NCBI GenBank assembly: GCA_963787195.1
Contig: CAWBCI010000006.1
Span: 97,765 to 161,764 of the forward strand
Source: CAWBCI01 sp963787195
GTDB lineage: Bacteria > Bacteroidota > Bacteroidia > Bacteroidales > JAGOPY01
Length of the DNA stretch: 64,000 nucleotides
Direction of reading: 5' to 3'
Shown here piece after piece: positions 53,617 to 63,384 of the stretch. Position numbers and translations under genes: made by a program. The notes under the pieces are model-generated. The model was not told the DNA's origin, made no database searches, and worked only from the letters and a program-made list of their open reading frames with translations. Every line of letters begins with the position of its first letter. Position 1 is the stretch's first letter.

Positions 53617-53874
53617 TTATTCAGATTTTTCCTGATTTATGGCCTTTTTTTTCTTAAACATATCAAAAATGAGGTAACCCATGGCTGCACCCCATAGCAT
53701 GCTCATCCATGGATTAGAAGTAATGGCACAAGTACCGGTCTGACATCCGATGAAATAGTAATACAGGAACCCGCCGATAGCGCCGATTGCAACTCCGCTA
53801 AGAGTGAGCAGGGAAATATAATTTGTTATTCTGAATTTTTTCCTGCTTTTCATCATTGAAGAATCATTATTCAT
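53617..53874 (-). CDS. Small membrane protein, DUF6132-like
   Basis: An 85-residue protein from ATG 53874 (MNNDSSMMKSRKKF). A start at 53919 is rejected because a TATCTTTG promoter box lies inside that extension. Two membrane segments (about 20-38 and 50-70) flank a short loop with GCQTGTCAITSNPW. The paired cysteines and the sequence ITSNPWMSMLWGAAMGYL resemble DUF6132 proteins of Bacteroidota. Function unknown; the two cysteines suggest metal or redox chemistry, which is only inference. Confidence 0.75.
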   Translation of the reverse strand: MNNDSSMMKSRKKFRITNYISLLTLSGVAIGAIGGFLYYYFIGCQTGTCAITSNPWMSMLWGAAMGYLIFDMFKKKKAINQEKSE

Positions 53875-53891
53875 ATCTACAAAATTGAATA

Positions 53892-53899
53892 CAAAGATA
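53892..53899 (-). promoter_or_regulatory. -7 box for the DUF6132-like gene
   Basis: TATCTTTG on the minus strand, 17 bp before ATG 53874. The -33 region has ATTG only at 17 bp spacing. Confidence 0.5.
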
Positions 53900-53969
53900 C
53901 ATAAACTATCATTAATCAATGAGACTCAATTTTTTCAAGCGAAGCGAAGGAAAAATTGTTAGTCGAATT

Positions 53970-54080
53970 GATCCCGAAAAGACGAAGTCTTATTCGGGAT
54001 CTGGTGGGGTTAAATTCCCCGTCTCTTGAGACGAATAAGAGATATTTTCTTAAGATACCCTGCTGCTTGCCGCGGGGTAG
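53970..54080. repeat. Composite palindromic (REP-like) intergenic element
   Basis: Four inverted repeats follow each other. At 53970-54001 GATCCCGAA...TTCGGGATC encloses a second stem AAGAC-GAA-GTCTT. At 54006-54020 GGGG pairs with CCCC. At 54021-54032 there is GTCTC-TT-GAGAC. At 54056-54079 TACCCTGC pairs with GCGGGGTA (one G-T pair). A GTAG tetranucleotide (54077-54080) ends the element. The density of palindromes and the GTAG resemble REP elements mobilised by RAYT transposases, but no transposase or second copy is in the window. Confidence 0.55.
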
Positions 54081-54133
54081 TTCATTTGGTATGCTTGTCT
54101 GTTTCAGGCTGAATATTTTAATTAATGCTGCCT

Positions 54134-56527
54134 TTATTTAAGGTATACTTTTGTTATTCCGGAACCTCCCTTATCATGATTTTCATCTGAATATGACTTT
54201 ATTTCCTTCATTCCTGCAAGTAGTTCCCTGATTACCTGTCGTAAAACTCCTCCTCCTTTCCCGTGCAGGATATTGATTTCTCTGATGCTTAACAAAATTG
54301 CATCGTCCAGATATTTTTTCACTATATCGAGAGCTTCTTCAGCTGTTTTGCCCCTGACATCAATAGTGAGATGGAAATTAGCAGCCTTTTCGTTCAGGTC
54401 ATTCGTCAAAGTACTTTTTCCATATAAAGCTGTTTCCTTCTTTCGGGGCAGAGGACTGGTTGGGATCAGTTCTGAAACAGGAACAGTAATTTTAATGCCA
54501 TCGAAATCAACGACGGCAGATTTCCCTTTTAAGCGGTGAATATAACCGGATTTTTGCTGGGCAAGCCATAGAACCCAATCTCCCGGAACTAAGCTAATAG
54601 GTGATGCCTCTTTTTCATTGGCTTTTCCATCTGCATCTCTTGTTGCTATTTCCTTGCTAAAATTTTCCAATACTTTCCTGGCCGCATTGGTTTTAACTTT
54701 TTCAGCCTGTGATTCCCTGATTTCCCTGATGGTATTTTCAATCATCCTGTTTGAATCATCGAGCAGAGTTTTGGCTTCCTGCCTGGTTTGTTCCAGTATA
54801 AGCTTACGTTTTTCCTCAAGCTCTTTAGAAAGTCGTTCATATTTAGCGGTCACCTCAGCAAGAAATTCATCCGCAACCATAAACTCCTGACGTTCTTTTA
54901 TAAGCTTTAATTTTTCCGTCTCCAGTTCCTGTAATTGTTTTTCAAAATCCAGGTGAGTAATTCCTGTTTTGATGGATGCATTTTTTAGAATTTCTTTTGG
55001 GAAACCAATTTTTTCAGCGATCTCAAAAGTGAAGGAGCTACCGGGTTTTCCGGTAGAAAGTCGATAAAGTGGTTGCATTTTTGTGTGATCAAACAGCATG
55101 GCCCCGTTGATAATTCCAGCTTGTTTATCTGCCAGTAATTTGAGATTGGAATAATGGGTTGTAATTACACCGTATGCCCTGATTTCATTTAACTTTTCAA
55201 GACTTGCTTCCGCAATGGCTCCTCCGAGGAGAGGATCAGTGCCTGAACCAAATTCATCGATGAGAAAAAGAGTTTCAGCCTGGCCGTTTTCAATAAAGTA
55301 CTTTATATTTAGTAAATGTGAACTATAAGTACTGAGGTCGTTTTCAAGGGATTGTTCGTCTCCTATATCGATGAATATTTTCTGGAAAATGCCCATTTCT
55401 GATACAGGGTCACAAGAAATTAGCATACCTGCTTGCAACATATACTGCAAAAGGCCCACAGTTTTCAGGCATACCGATTTTCCTCCTGCATTTGGACCTG
55501 AGATTACAAGTATCCGGTGATCCTGGTTGAGCTTAAGGTCAAGAGGTACTACATCACGACCTTTTGCCTGATGGGATATTAATAATAAAGGATGCCGGGC
55601 ATTTATCAGATTTAAGGAAGGATTATCAGTCAGGAATGGTTTCACAGAGGCCGTTTGAATAGCAAATTTGGCTTTGGCCCTTAAAAAGTCAATATATGCC
55701 AGAAAACGGAATGCTCTTAGCAAATCATTGATATTTGGTCTTAAAAAATCAGTGAATGAAGTTAATATTCGAATGATCTCTCTTTTCTCGGCACTTTCCA
55801 GTTCACGGATCTGATTATTCAGTTCAAAGCATTCTTCCGGTTCAAGAAAGGCCGTTTGCCCTGTAGCCGATTCATCGTGAATTATACCCTTAACTTTTCT
55901 TTTATGGGATGATAAAACAGGAATTACAAGTCTACCTTCCCTAAGGGTTATTTCAGCATCAGCAGATGTCCATCCTGCTGAGCGGGCTGTATTCATTAAC
56001 TGAGCTATTTTCTTCTCATTCTGTAGCGTTTTTTTGTGGATTTCATTCCGAAGGTTTTTTAATTCAGGCGATGCATTATCCCGGATCAAACCTTTCTCAT
56101 CCATAATGGCACCAATCTTGCCACTCATATTCACAGGCAAAATGATCTGATCCGATATTGACCTTAGGTGTGGATAATTTCCTTTCTCCGGGGATTCCAG
56201 AAAATCGACACAATCACTAATAGTATAGATAGATAATTTAAGGCTTGAAAGTTCTTCAATTGAAATAAACGTACCGGGAGTTTTTAATCTAAGCAGTTCA
56301 TTCGTCAGATCCAGAAAGTTATCAGAAGGAAATGATTGACCGGATTCCAGGATGCTTTTAAATTCGGAAGTTTCAGACAGATTATTTTCAATCTCTTCCA
56401 AAGAAGAGGAGGCTCTCATTTGAGCTACAAATTCCATTCCCGACTCACTCAGGCAAAATTCGCCGAGCATTTCACGAATCCTGTTGAATCCGATTTTATC
56501 TTCAAAATTAGAAGGAAAAAATATCAA
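54134..56527 (-). CDS. mutS2: MutS2 family ATPase/endonuclease
   Basis: A 797-residue MutS2. It lacks the mismatch-recognition domain and has a core and lever region (1-300), then an ATPase domain with Walker A ISGPNAGGKSVCLKT (about 340) and LIDEFGSGTDPLLGG (about 420). A long coiled-coil clamp and a C-terminal Smr nuclease domain with INILHGKGGGVLRQVI (near 757) follow. MutS2 proteins act on recombination intermediates and, in some bacteria, on collided ribosomes. It starts 18 bp after the TPR-CHAT stop, so the two are probably on one message. Confidence 0.96.
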   Translation of the reverse strand: MIFFPSNFEDKIGFNRIREMLGEFCLSESGMEFVAQMRASSSLEEIENNLSETSEFKSILESGQSFPSDNFLDLTNELLRLKTPGTFISIEELSSLKLSIYTISDCVDFLESPEKGNYPHLRSISDQIILPVNMSGKIGAIMDEKGLIRDNASPELKNLRNEIHKKTLQNEKKIAQLMNTARSAGWTSADAEITLREGRLVIPVLSSHKRKVKGIIHDESATGQTAFLEPEECFELNNQIRELESAEKREIIRILTSFTDFLRPNINDLLRAFRFLAYIDFLRAKAKFAIQTASVKPFLTDNPSLNLINARHPLLLISHQAKGRDVVPLDLKLNQDHRILVISGPNAGGKSVCLKTVGLLQYMLQAGMLISCDPVSEMGIFQKIFIDIGDEQSLENDLSTYSSHLLNIKYFIENGQAETLFLIDEFGSGTDPLLGGAIAEASLEKLNEIRAYGVITTHYSNLKLLADKQAGIINGAMLFDHTKMQPLYRLSTGKPGSSFTFEIAEKIGFPKEILKNASIKTGITHLDFEKQLQELETEKLKLIKERQEFMVADEFLAEVTAKYERLSKELEEKRKLILEQTRQEAKTLLDDSNRMIENTIREIRESQAEKVKTNAARKVLENFSKEIATRDADGKANEKEASPISLVPGDWVLWLAQQKSGYIHRLKGKSAVVDFDGIKITVPVSELIPTSPLPRKKETALYGKSTLTNDLNEKAANFHLTIDVRGKTAEEALDIVKKYLDDAILLSIREINILHGKGGGVLRQVIRELLAGMKEIKSYSDENHDKGGSGITKVYLK

Positions 56528-56545
56528 GGGTTTTGTTTAATCGAA

Positions 56546-59500
56546 TTAGAAAAAGTAAAATATTATTTTTTTCAGGACAAAAATAAGCATTAGTAACAAG
56601 ACGAGAAGAATAGAAACTAATCGGATACCGCTATTGGTAATATATACCGTGCTGATATTGTCTTTATTTCCATATAAAACGTAACCAGCCCAAAACCTGG
56701 GGTGGGCTTCTATCATTTTTCGGCTGTTCTGTATGTAATTGAGTTTTGCCAACTGCAAAGCCACATCCTTCTCATTTCCCTTTGAAAGATATTTGTAGAA
56801 GTAATCGATAATACGTCCACTTGCATAGTCCTCCACATCCCACAGTGTCATTATAATGCCCGGTATACCTGCGATCGTAAAAGCCCTGGCCAGACTCAGG
56901 ATTCCTTCACCTTTTGCCAGTTTACCGTTTCCTGTGCTGCATGCACTCAGCACTGCGAGGTTGCCCTTAAGTTTCATGTTACTAATTTCATATGTTCTTA
57001 ATACTCCATCATTCAGAGTATCATCCACATCTGAAAAAACCAATTCTGATGATAAGGGATTGTCCTCGCTGACGCAAGTATGCATTGCAAGGTGTATGAT
57101 ATTATAATTTCCGGCATTTTCGGTAAAACTGGATTCAGTTGCCGACGCGCCGGCAATTTTTTTGCCATTATAATACTTGAAGATTTGCCTGATTTCATTC
57201 TGAGCACCTGGCAAATTGAAACCTAAGATGCCTGGAATGCCTGTTGTCAGACTTCCTTTGGCCAATTCATCATAGGTGGGAGCCAAAGCCAAAACCCCGC
57301 CTATTTCCTTGTGTTTTACAGGTATCTGATAATTGATCAACAGGGAGGCCGATCCGGAATAACAAAATGCGAACTTTCTCACAAGATAAGGCAATTGAGT
57401 GAAATCACAGGTATCCAGATCGGGAATTGAATCGATCAGCATATCAAACGAGAGGTATCCAATTTCGTCATCCGGAATAATGTATATTTTTTTGTAATTA
57501 GAAAGGCCTTTTACAGATTGAAATAATGCATTGTACAGTCTGTAAGCAGTTTCCATATAGGCCTTGAAATCCTGCATATTATAGTTTTCAATATTTTCAA
57601 GTTCCAGGTTCTCAATTAATGAAGAAATATCAGATCGGAAATTGCTGTCAATCATTATCCTTACCAGCTCAATTTCCTTGTTTGTTATCCTAAAACAAAA
57701 TAATTTATCTTCAGAAAGACTGTATTCCAGCAAAGCTTCATCGTTCTTCAGGTTTTGCTGAACATTCTGAATAGATATGGCCATGGGGGCATACTTCAAA
57801 GCATAATAATCAGGATATTTTTTTTCAATATATGAAGTTAGTGAATCAAAAGAAGCCTCCAGACGGAAAAGTTCATTTCTATAAAAAGCCAGGATTTCCT
57901 TATCCTTTTCGCTTTTAGCTTCTTCTTCATAAATTATACTGTGATATTGCCCTATCATCGATTTCAGATCATTTTCTTTCTCCTTAAGAAATTCAGGTAC
58001 CTTTCCTTGTTCCCTTGCAATTTCATCCTGAAGGTCCCCCAATAATATCATGGCTTTACTTCTTTCGGCAAAATTAAATGCCTTATAAAGGTATACTGAA
58101 TCCTGCGTGGCAATAAATGCCTGGTAACATGCATCAATAGCATTATTGTAATTATCCTTTACATTTTCAGCCAGGTATGTTTTGCTATAATCTGATTTGA
58201 AAAGCTTACTGTATTTCTGGATAAATGCATCATATAACTCATAGGTTTGCACTGCTGCAATTATACGTTCGTTGCTATGAATATGTTCGTAAATGTCCAG
58301 CAATGTATTTGCCTTAAACTTAATAAGATCGGCTGTATAATTATCCAGGGGAAGGTTTTCAAGTATAACTTTTGGATCAAAGGCATTATTTAATATACTG
58401 TTATCAAGGTAATTTATTCCCATTTGAGTATAATGAAGCGCTTGCTGGTAATCATTAATATCTTGGAAGTACTGTCCGATTTTAAAATAAATTAATGTAC
58501 ATTCCTTATAATTTTCACCGGGTATTTTCTTGTAAAGTGAAAGAGCTTTAGTAAGATAATTAATGCTCCGTTCATCAGAGATCCTTTGAAGGAAACTTCC
58601 ATAATGCAAATATGTTTGAGCCAGGAGTGTAGAGTTTTTTGGGAAATATTGATGACAGATTTTTAATGATAAGTTATAATATTTTTTTGCTTGTTCTATA
58701 CTTCCTGTAATTGAATAGAGTCTAGCTAAATTTCTGTATGTTTTTATTTTGGTATAGTAGTCATTAGATTTTAATGCCTCACTATAGTAAAAAATTGCGA
58801 GGTCATAATTTTCGCGAAGTTCGTAAGCTAAACCTATATCTATCATAAGCTTATCGATGTTAGCATATTTATTTGGCAAGTCTTCACTTAATATGTAATA
58901 TGCTTTAAAAAGGTAGGTCAAAGATTTATCATAGTCATTCAACATTATAAAAATCAGAGCTTTGTTCCAATATAAGCTGGCTATTTTAATAGAATTGACC
59001 GGCTGAAACTGTAAAAATATTTTTTCTGCATTATTGAAGTATTCCAGGGCTTTTTTTTGATTATCCATTGATAAATAATGCCTTCCGAAATTGAAGTACA
59101 GATTTCCTAAATCAAGATCATTGGATTTGAGGTACCTGGTCTGGATTTCCAATGCCTTTAAGAACAAATTGTGGGATTTTATTATTTCTCCCAGGATATC
59201 ATGGATGATGGCCATATTTATCAGGTAATTTCCCGGTTCGGCATCCTGAGATTTTTTTATATCTACAATTTCAAAGGCAGTTTGATAGTATTCAAGAGCT
59301 TGTTTATAATCACCTGTATAGAAAAAGTAATTCCCGTATTTATTATAAACCCTCGCCAACAATGTGTCTTTATTGCCTTTAATAGTTTTTCTGACTGTAA
59401 GACTTTGTTCCAGTAATTGTTTGGCTTCGCTGAAATGGGAAGCCTGAAGTTCCAATACACCATTGTAATAAAAGATATCAGAAAAAATCAAATCTGTTGG

Positions 59501-59842
59501 CTTGAATTCTTTGCTGGCTAATTCATTTATAGAATCTATTAGCTTAAGGGCATATTCAGTTTTATCAGTCGAACATAAAATATCTACAACATTTAGCTTG
59601 CATTCTATATATTGCTCATAATCCTTATTATCAAGTAAAATGCCGGAAGCTGATTCATATAGTTCAATAGCTTCCAAGTATTTGGCTTCTGATCTACATG
59701 AGCGGGCCTCTGAAATAAGGCTGTCAGGACTGCTCTCAAACCGGGATTCCGGTCCGTCCTTTTCAGAAGGCATAGATATCCCCCTGGAAGCGAGATTCCC
59801 AAACAGAAATACTATTATCAATGCAGTATATAATTTCTGCAT
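56546..59842 (-). CDS. Exported TPR-CHAT protein (caspase-like) with C-terminal membrane segment
   Basis: A 1098-residue protein. Residues 1-23 look like a signal peptide. From about 30 to 490 there are at least ten tetratricopeptide repeats (for example YNKYGNYFFYTGDYKQALEY). A helical region follows, then a CHAT domain at about 780-1060. The caspase-type dyad is present: His921 in HLAMHT and Cys968 in LSACSTGNGKL. A hydrophobic segment closes the protein (about 1074-1098). CHAT domains are cysteine proteases related to caspases and separase. Export with a C-terminal anchor would place the protease in the periplasm. The substrate is unknown. A broken paralogue lies just upstream. Confidence 0.88.
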   Translation of the reverse strand: MQKLYTALIIVFLFGNLASRGISMPSEKDGPESRFESSPDSLISEARSCRSEAKYLEAIELYESASGILLDNKDYEQYIECKLNVVDILCSTDKTEYALKLIDSINELASKEFKPTDLIFSDIFYYNGVLELQASHFSEAKQLLEQSLTVRKTIKGNKDTLLARVYNKYGNYFFYTGDYKQALEYYQTAFEIVDIKKSQDAEPGNYLINMAIIHDILGEIIKSHNLFLKALEIQTRYLKSNDLDLGNLYFNFGRHYLSMDNQKKALEYFNNAEKIFLQFQPVNSIKIASLYWNKALIFIMLNDYDKSLTYLFKAYYILSEDLPNKYANIDKLMIDIGLAYELRENYDLAIFYYSEALKSNDYYTKIKTYRNLARLYSITGSIEQAKKYYNLSLKICHQYFPKNSTLLAQTYLHYGSFLQRISDERSINYLTKALSLYKKIPGENYKECTLIYFKIGQYFQDINDYQQALHYTQMGINYLDNSILNNAFDPKVILENLPLDNYTADLIKFKANTLLDIYEHIHSNERIIAAVQTYELYDAFIQKYSKLFKSDYSKTYLAENVKDNYNNAIDACYQAFIATQDSVYLYKAFNFAERSKAMILLGDLQDEIAREQGKVPEFLKEKENDLKSMIGQYHSIIYEEEAKSEKDKEILAFYRNELFRLEASFDSLTSYIEKKYPDYYALKYAPMAISIQNVQQNLKNDEALLEYSLSEDKLFCFRITNKEIELVRIMIDSNFRSDISSLIENLELENIENYNMQDFKAYMETAYRLYNALFQSVKGLSNYKKIYIIPDDEIGYLSFDMLIDSIPDLDTCDFTQLPYLVRKFAFCYSGSASLLINYQIPVKHKEIGGVLALAPTYDELAKGSLTTGIPGILGFNLPGAQNEIRQIFKYYNGKKIAGASATESSFTENAGNYNIIHLAMHTCVSEDNPLSSELVFSDVDDTLNDGVLRTYEISNMKLKGNLAVLSACSTGNGKLAKGEGILSLARAFTIAGIPGIIMTLWDVEDYASGRIIDYFYKYLSKGNEKDVALQLAKLNYIQNSRKMIEAHPRFWAGYVLYGNKDNISTVYITNSGIRLVSILLVLLLMLIFVLKKIIFYFF

Positions 59843-59897
59843 GATCTTAATGATTTTAAATATGTTCGACTATCGGTGATGACTGGCTACCACCGTA

Positions 59898-62800
59898 TTA
59901 TTTTGTTAATCCTTTTTTTTGATGCTTATACCTGTTGACAAGCAGAAAAGTTATTAACAAAATGAAAATAATAAATAATGTTATGAATAAAGTATTTGTA
60001 TTGAGTGAGTTAGAGGGGAGGGGTATGGAGCTGGACTTTCCTATATTTACATAAGCTGCCCAATAATATGGATGGGACTTCACCATATCGCTGGAATTAA
60101 GGTAATCAAGTTTTGCCTTTTGCAGGGCTATATCAATTGATTTGCCTTCACTCAGGTATTTATAAAAACTGATCATCAGGTTGGCGCTTGAATGATCCTC
60201 TACTTCCCATAAGGTCATAACTATACTTGGAATTCCTGCATGGATAAATCCTCTGGCAAGACTGATTACACCTTCCCCTTTTTCCAGTTTCCCTGAACCT
60301 GTATTGCATGCACTCAAGACGGCCAGGTGCCCGTTCAGGTTCAGGTTGAACAGTTCATAGGTATTGAGGTAGCCATCGTTTAGTGTATCCTTTTCGTTAT
60401 TGAAAACCAGTTTGGAGTACATGGGATTATGGTCATCAATAATGGTATGCATGGCCAGGTGAAGTACTTCATAATTTCCCGCATATTTTTTGAAAGTCGT
60501 CTCACTTGCATCCTGGTTTAAGTATTCCTGACCATTGAATATCTTTAAAATACCCTTCACTTCATCTTCTACACCGGGAATTGGCAAAAGTATCGGTTTA
60601 TTAATTGTTGAAACTGAAGCCCCCCGGGTGAGTGATTTAGGGTTATATGAAGGAGCAAAAGCAATGAGATTATGGGCTTTATGAGGTCTATTGTACAGGT
60701 CGTTTGAGAAAAGGATAGTGCTTGAACTGGAGTAATCAATGGGGTGATCCTTAATCAAATAGGGCAAATCCCTGTAATTTTGCTGACTTGTATCAGGCAT
60801 GGATGTCAATAAGATATCATAGGAGAGATAGGCCAGTTCCCCATCCGGAATAATAATAAGCCGCTTGTTACGGATCAATTTATTAACCGGATCTATCAGG
60901 AGGGAACAAAGGCTGCGGGAGGCTCCGACAAAGTTGATAAAATCTTTTTTTGAATAATTTCCCAGGCCTGAATTATTCAGTTGGTTTAGGATAAGCAGAA
61001 GATTATTATTAAAACTACTATCTATATGCTGTTTATAAAGTAAAAGAGGAATCCCTGGTAATTGCAAGTGTGAAAAGGGAAGAATCTGTTAGGGAATATT
61101 CGAGCAACGCCTGGTCATCAGCAAGCCTATTTTGAACTGTATCCAATGAGATGACGGAATTATCGTATTTTAAGCTATAATAAGAAGGAAAAGATCTCTC
61201 AAAACTACTGATCAGATTGTCATAATTTGTTTTGACCTCGAAAAGTTTATTATTCCACATGATAATCTTTGTGGAATCAGGTTTGGTTTTCAAGGATTCT
61301 TCATATACCAGATTATCATAAAAAGAGAGATCTGATTTTAGTACCCTTTCTTTTTGTCTGAGGGAATCCGGAATGTCACCTGTGAATTTAGCTTCACCTT
61401 CACGCAAGGCCTCCAGGAGCAAGGCCGATTTGCTTTTTTCACTTAGCGTAAAGACATCCTGCAGATACTGCTTATTAGCTGTTTTTTCAAACAGGAGACT
61501 GGAAGTTTCAAGAGAAAGTTCATAAGTCTTTCTTGTGTTATTCAACAGGGCCAGTTTGCTTTCTTCATTGTTGGAATAAGATTGCCGAAGCTTGTCTGTA
61601 ATTTTATTAGTGAGCTTTAGTGTAGTTAAAGCTGAACCTTTAAATAATTAATTTCATTAGTTTGCTGATATAGACTGAAATAATGCCTGAGACTTAAAGA
61701 ATAGAGCTGTAATTGCAAACATATCCGGATTAATATCATGAATATTAGGGTTTTCTAAAATATCAGAAGAATTAAAATTTGCGATTAAGTGCTATTATGC
61801 CTTTTTGATGAATATTCAAGCGCTTTGGAGTAATTTCCTTTCCCATAATAATATTCACCCATATGAAATCATAATACTTTCAATATCCCGTTGCTTGGGG
61901 CCAAAAATGATTCAAGAGTATTTTATAGGCTTTGTCGATAATATATCCAAACCTTTCATTTCATTTCCTGATTTAACAAGAAAATCTGCATAATACATAT
62001 AACATAAAGCAAGATCATGACTTTCATGAGCCTTTGAATTTTTTTGCTGCTTCAATGGATAAATTATAATATTTTTCAGCTTGAATATGGCTGGTTTAAT
62101 TTTACATATACGTTTGCTAAATGCCTGTATAATCTGAGTATAGCGTAATTGTCAGGACTTAAATCGATCAGGTTATAATATTTCAATGCATTTTGAAAAT
62201 CATTCATGGTTTCATAAGCCAGGCCTATATCCAGGAGCACAAACTGTATTCTGAGATCTTTGGGGGATATATTGTTTTTGATATATATAATAGCTATGTA
62301 ATAAATAATTGATACTGTTTTCAATATCCCCTGTAATTTGAAAATAATTTCCCTCATTCCAATAAATGGGAGCCAAATTATAATCGTCATTACCATAATG
62401 CTTTTGGGCAATTACTTTTGCTTTTTCGTAATAGGAAAATGATTCCCAAAATCTATCCATGGAATTGTAGAACCTTCCCAGGTTGATATATATGGGTGTT
62501 AAAGCAAGGTCATTGGAGTCAAGATGTGATTTCATAATGGCAAGCGCTTTCAAAAGAAAAGTTTCTGCCTTGTCATAATTTCCAAGCATCTGATAGGTGA
62601 AGCCGGCATTCTGATAATAGGAAGCACTTTCAAAATTATCGGGGTTTGTTTGCAGGTGAGAAAGTTCAAGTGCTCTTACATAATAATAATTGGCTGAATC
62701 AATTTTGCCCTTAATATAATAGCAGGTCCCAAGCTTATTTAATGAATATGTAAGCGAAGTGTCTTCTTTCCCATTTATTGAGGTTCTGATCTGAACTGAA

Positions 62801-63264
62801 TTATTCAGGAAAATAAAAGCTGAATCTGATCTTCCAATACCCAGGTAATAGTTTCCTTTTTCCTGCAAAAAATCAGCCAGGGCTATTTTATCCCCGGAAG
62901 GAATAGTGTCAAGTAAATGCCGGGCATGGCCCAGTTGTTCGGCAGCTTTTGTAAAATCCCTTGCTTTGACAAATATCTTCACCAGATCCAGTTTGGATTT
63001 GAGTTTTGCTTTCAGGTCAATTGAGAAAGCAAGGCTGCTATCGGCTATTAGTTGATAAAAGATGGCACTGTCATAATTTCCTTTTTGGAAGGAATTATTA
63101 CTTAAAAGTTCATAATATGAAGCAGGAGCCTTATGATTATTTTGACCGTAAATGCCTTGAGGGTCTATAAAAAATGTAATAAGTAAGCATAAGATGGGAA
63201 GGAAGTACAGCAAGCGTAAGCCGGTAGTTTTACTATGTTTGATCAATTTATGCAGGTCCCCCAT
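59898..63264 (-). pseudogene. Frameshifted TPR-CHAT paralogue
   Basis: Pieces of one TPR-CHAT gene lie in order on the minus strand in changing frames. 63264 to about 62300 encodes a signal sequence and TPRs. From about 62300 to 62076 another frame reads LLDIGLAYETMNDFQNALKYY. Short pieces at 62100-61800 match further TPRs, including GEYYYGKGNYSKALEYS. 61640-61090 carries the helical region. 61067-59898 carries the whole CHAT domain with HLAMHT and LSACNTGSGKL, plus a final membrane segment. At least five frame changes are needed. The order matches the intact gene next door, so it is a decayed tandem duplicate. The intact CHAT-coding part could be recently broken or under residual use. Confidence 0.85.
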
Positions 63265-63268
63265 ATCG

Positions 63269-63300
63269 CAAATGTATCTCAAAATATCTTAAATATGCAA
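63269..63300 (-). promoter_or_regulatory. Promoter before the broken TPR-CHAT gene
   Basis: ATTG (63297-63300), 20 bp and TACATTTG (63269-63276) lie on the minus strand, ending 4 bp before ATG 63264. It implies an almost leaderless transcript and rejects a TTG start at 63282 inside it. The promoter looks intact although the gene is not. Confidence 0.5.
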
Positions 63301-63331
63301 TATCATCCTTTACTTTTTAAGGGATTAGTAT

Positions 63332-63359
63332 AAAAAAAGGAGTGCCTAAGCACTCCTTT
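63332..63359 (-). terminator. Rho-independent terminator after the T9SS-sorted gene
   Basis: On the minus strand AAAGGAGTGC pairs perfectly with GCACTCCTTT around a 4-nt loop and is followed by a T-run. It separates this gene from the broken TPR-CHAT gene. Confidence 0.85.
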
Positions 63360-63384
63360 CCTGGATTTGCATTTTGAACGCTGC

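Noticed and set aside
53875..53919. Longer start for the DUF6132-like protein
   Set aside because: A TATCTTTG promoter box sits inside the extension, so transcription would begin downstream of it.
56546..63264. TPR-CHAT as part of a type III-E CRISPR (gRAMP) system
   Set aside because: No Cas7-11-like gene, CRISPR array or adaptation genes are present, and the protein has a signal peptide.
63265..63282. TTG start at 63282 for the broken TPR-CHAT gene
   Set aside because: The TACATTTG promoter box overlaps these codons; ATG 63264 with a normal signal sequence follows.
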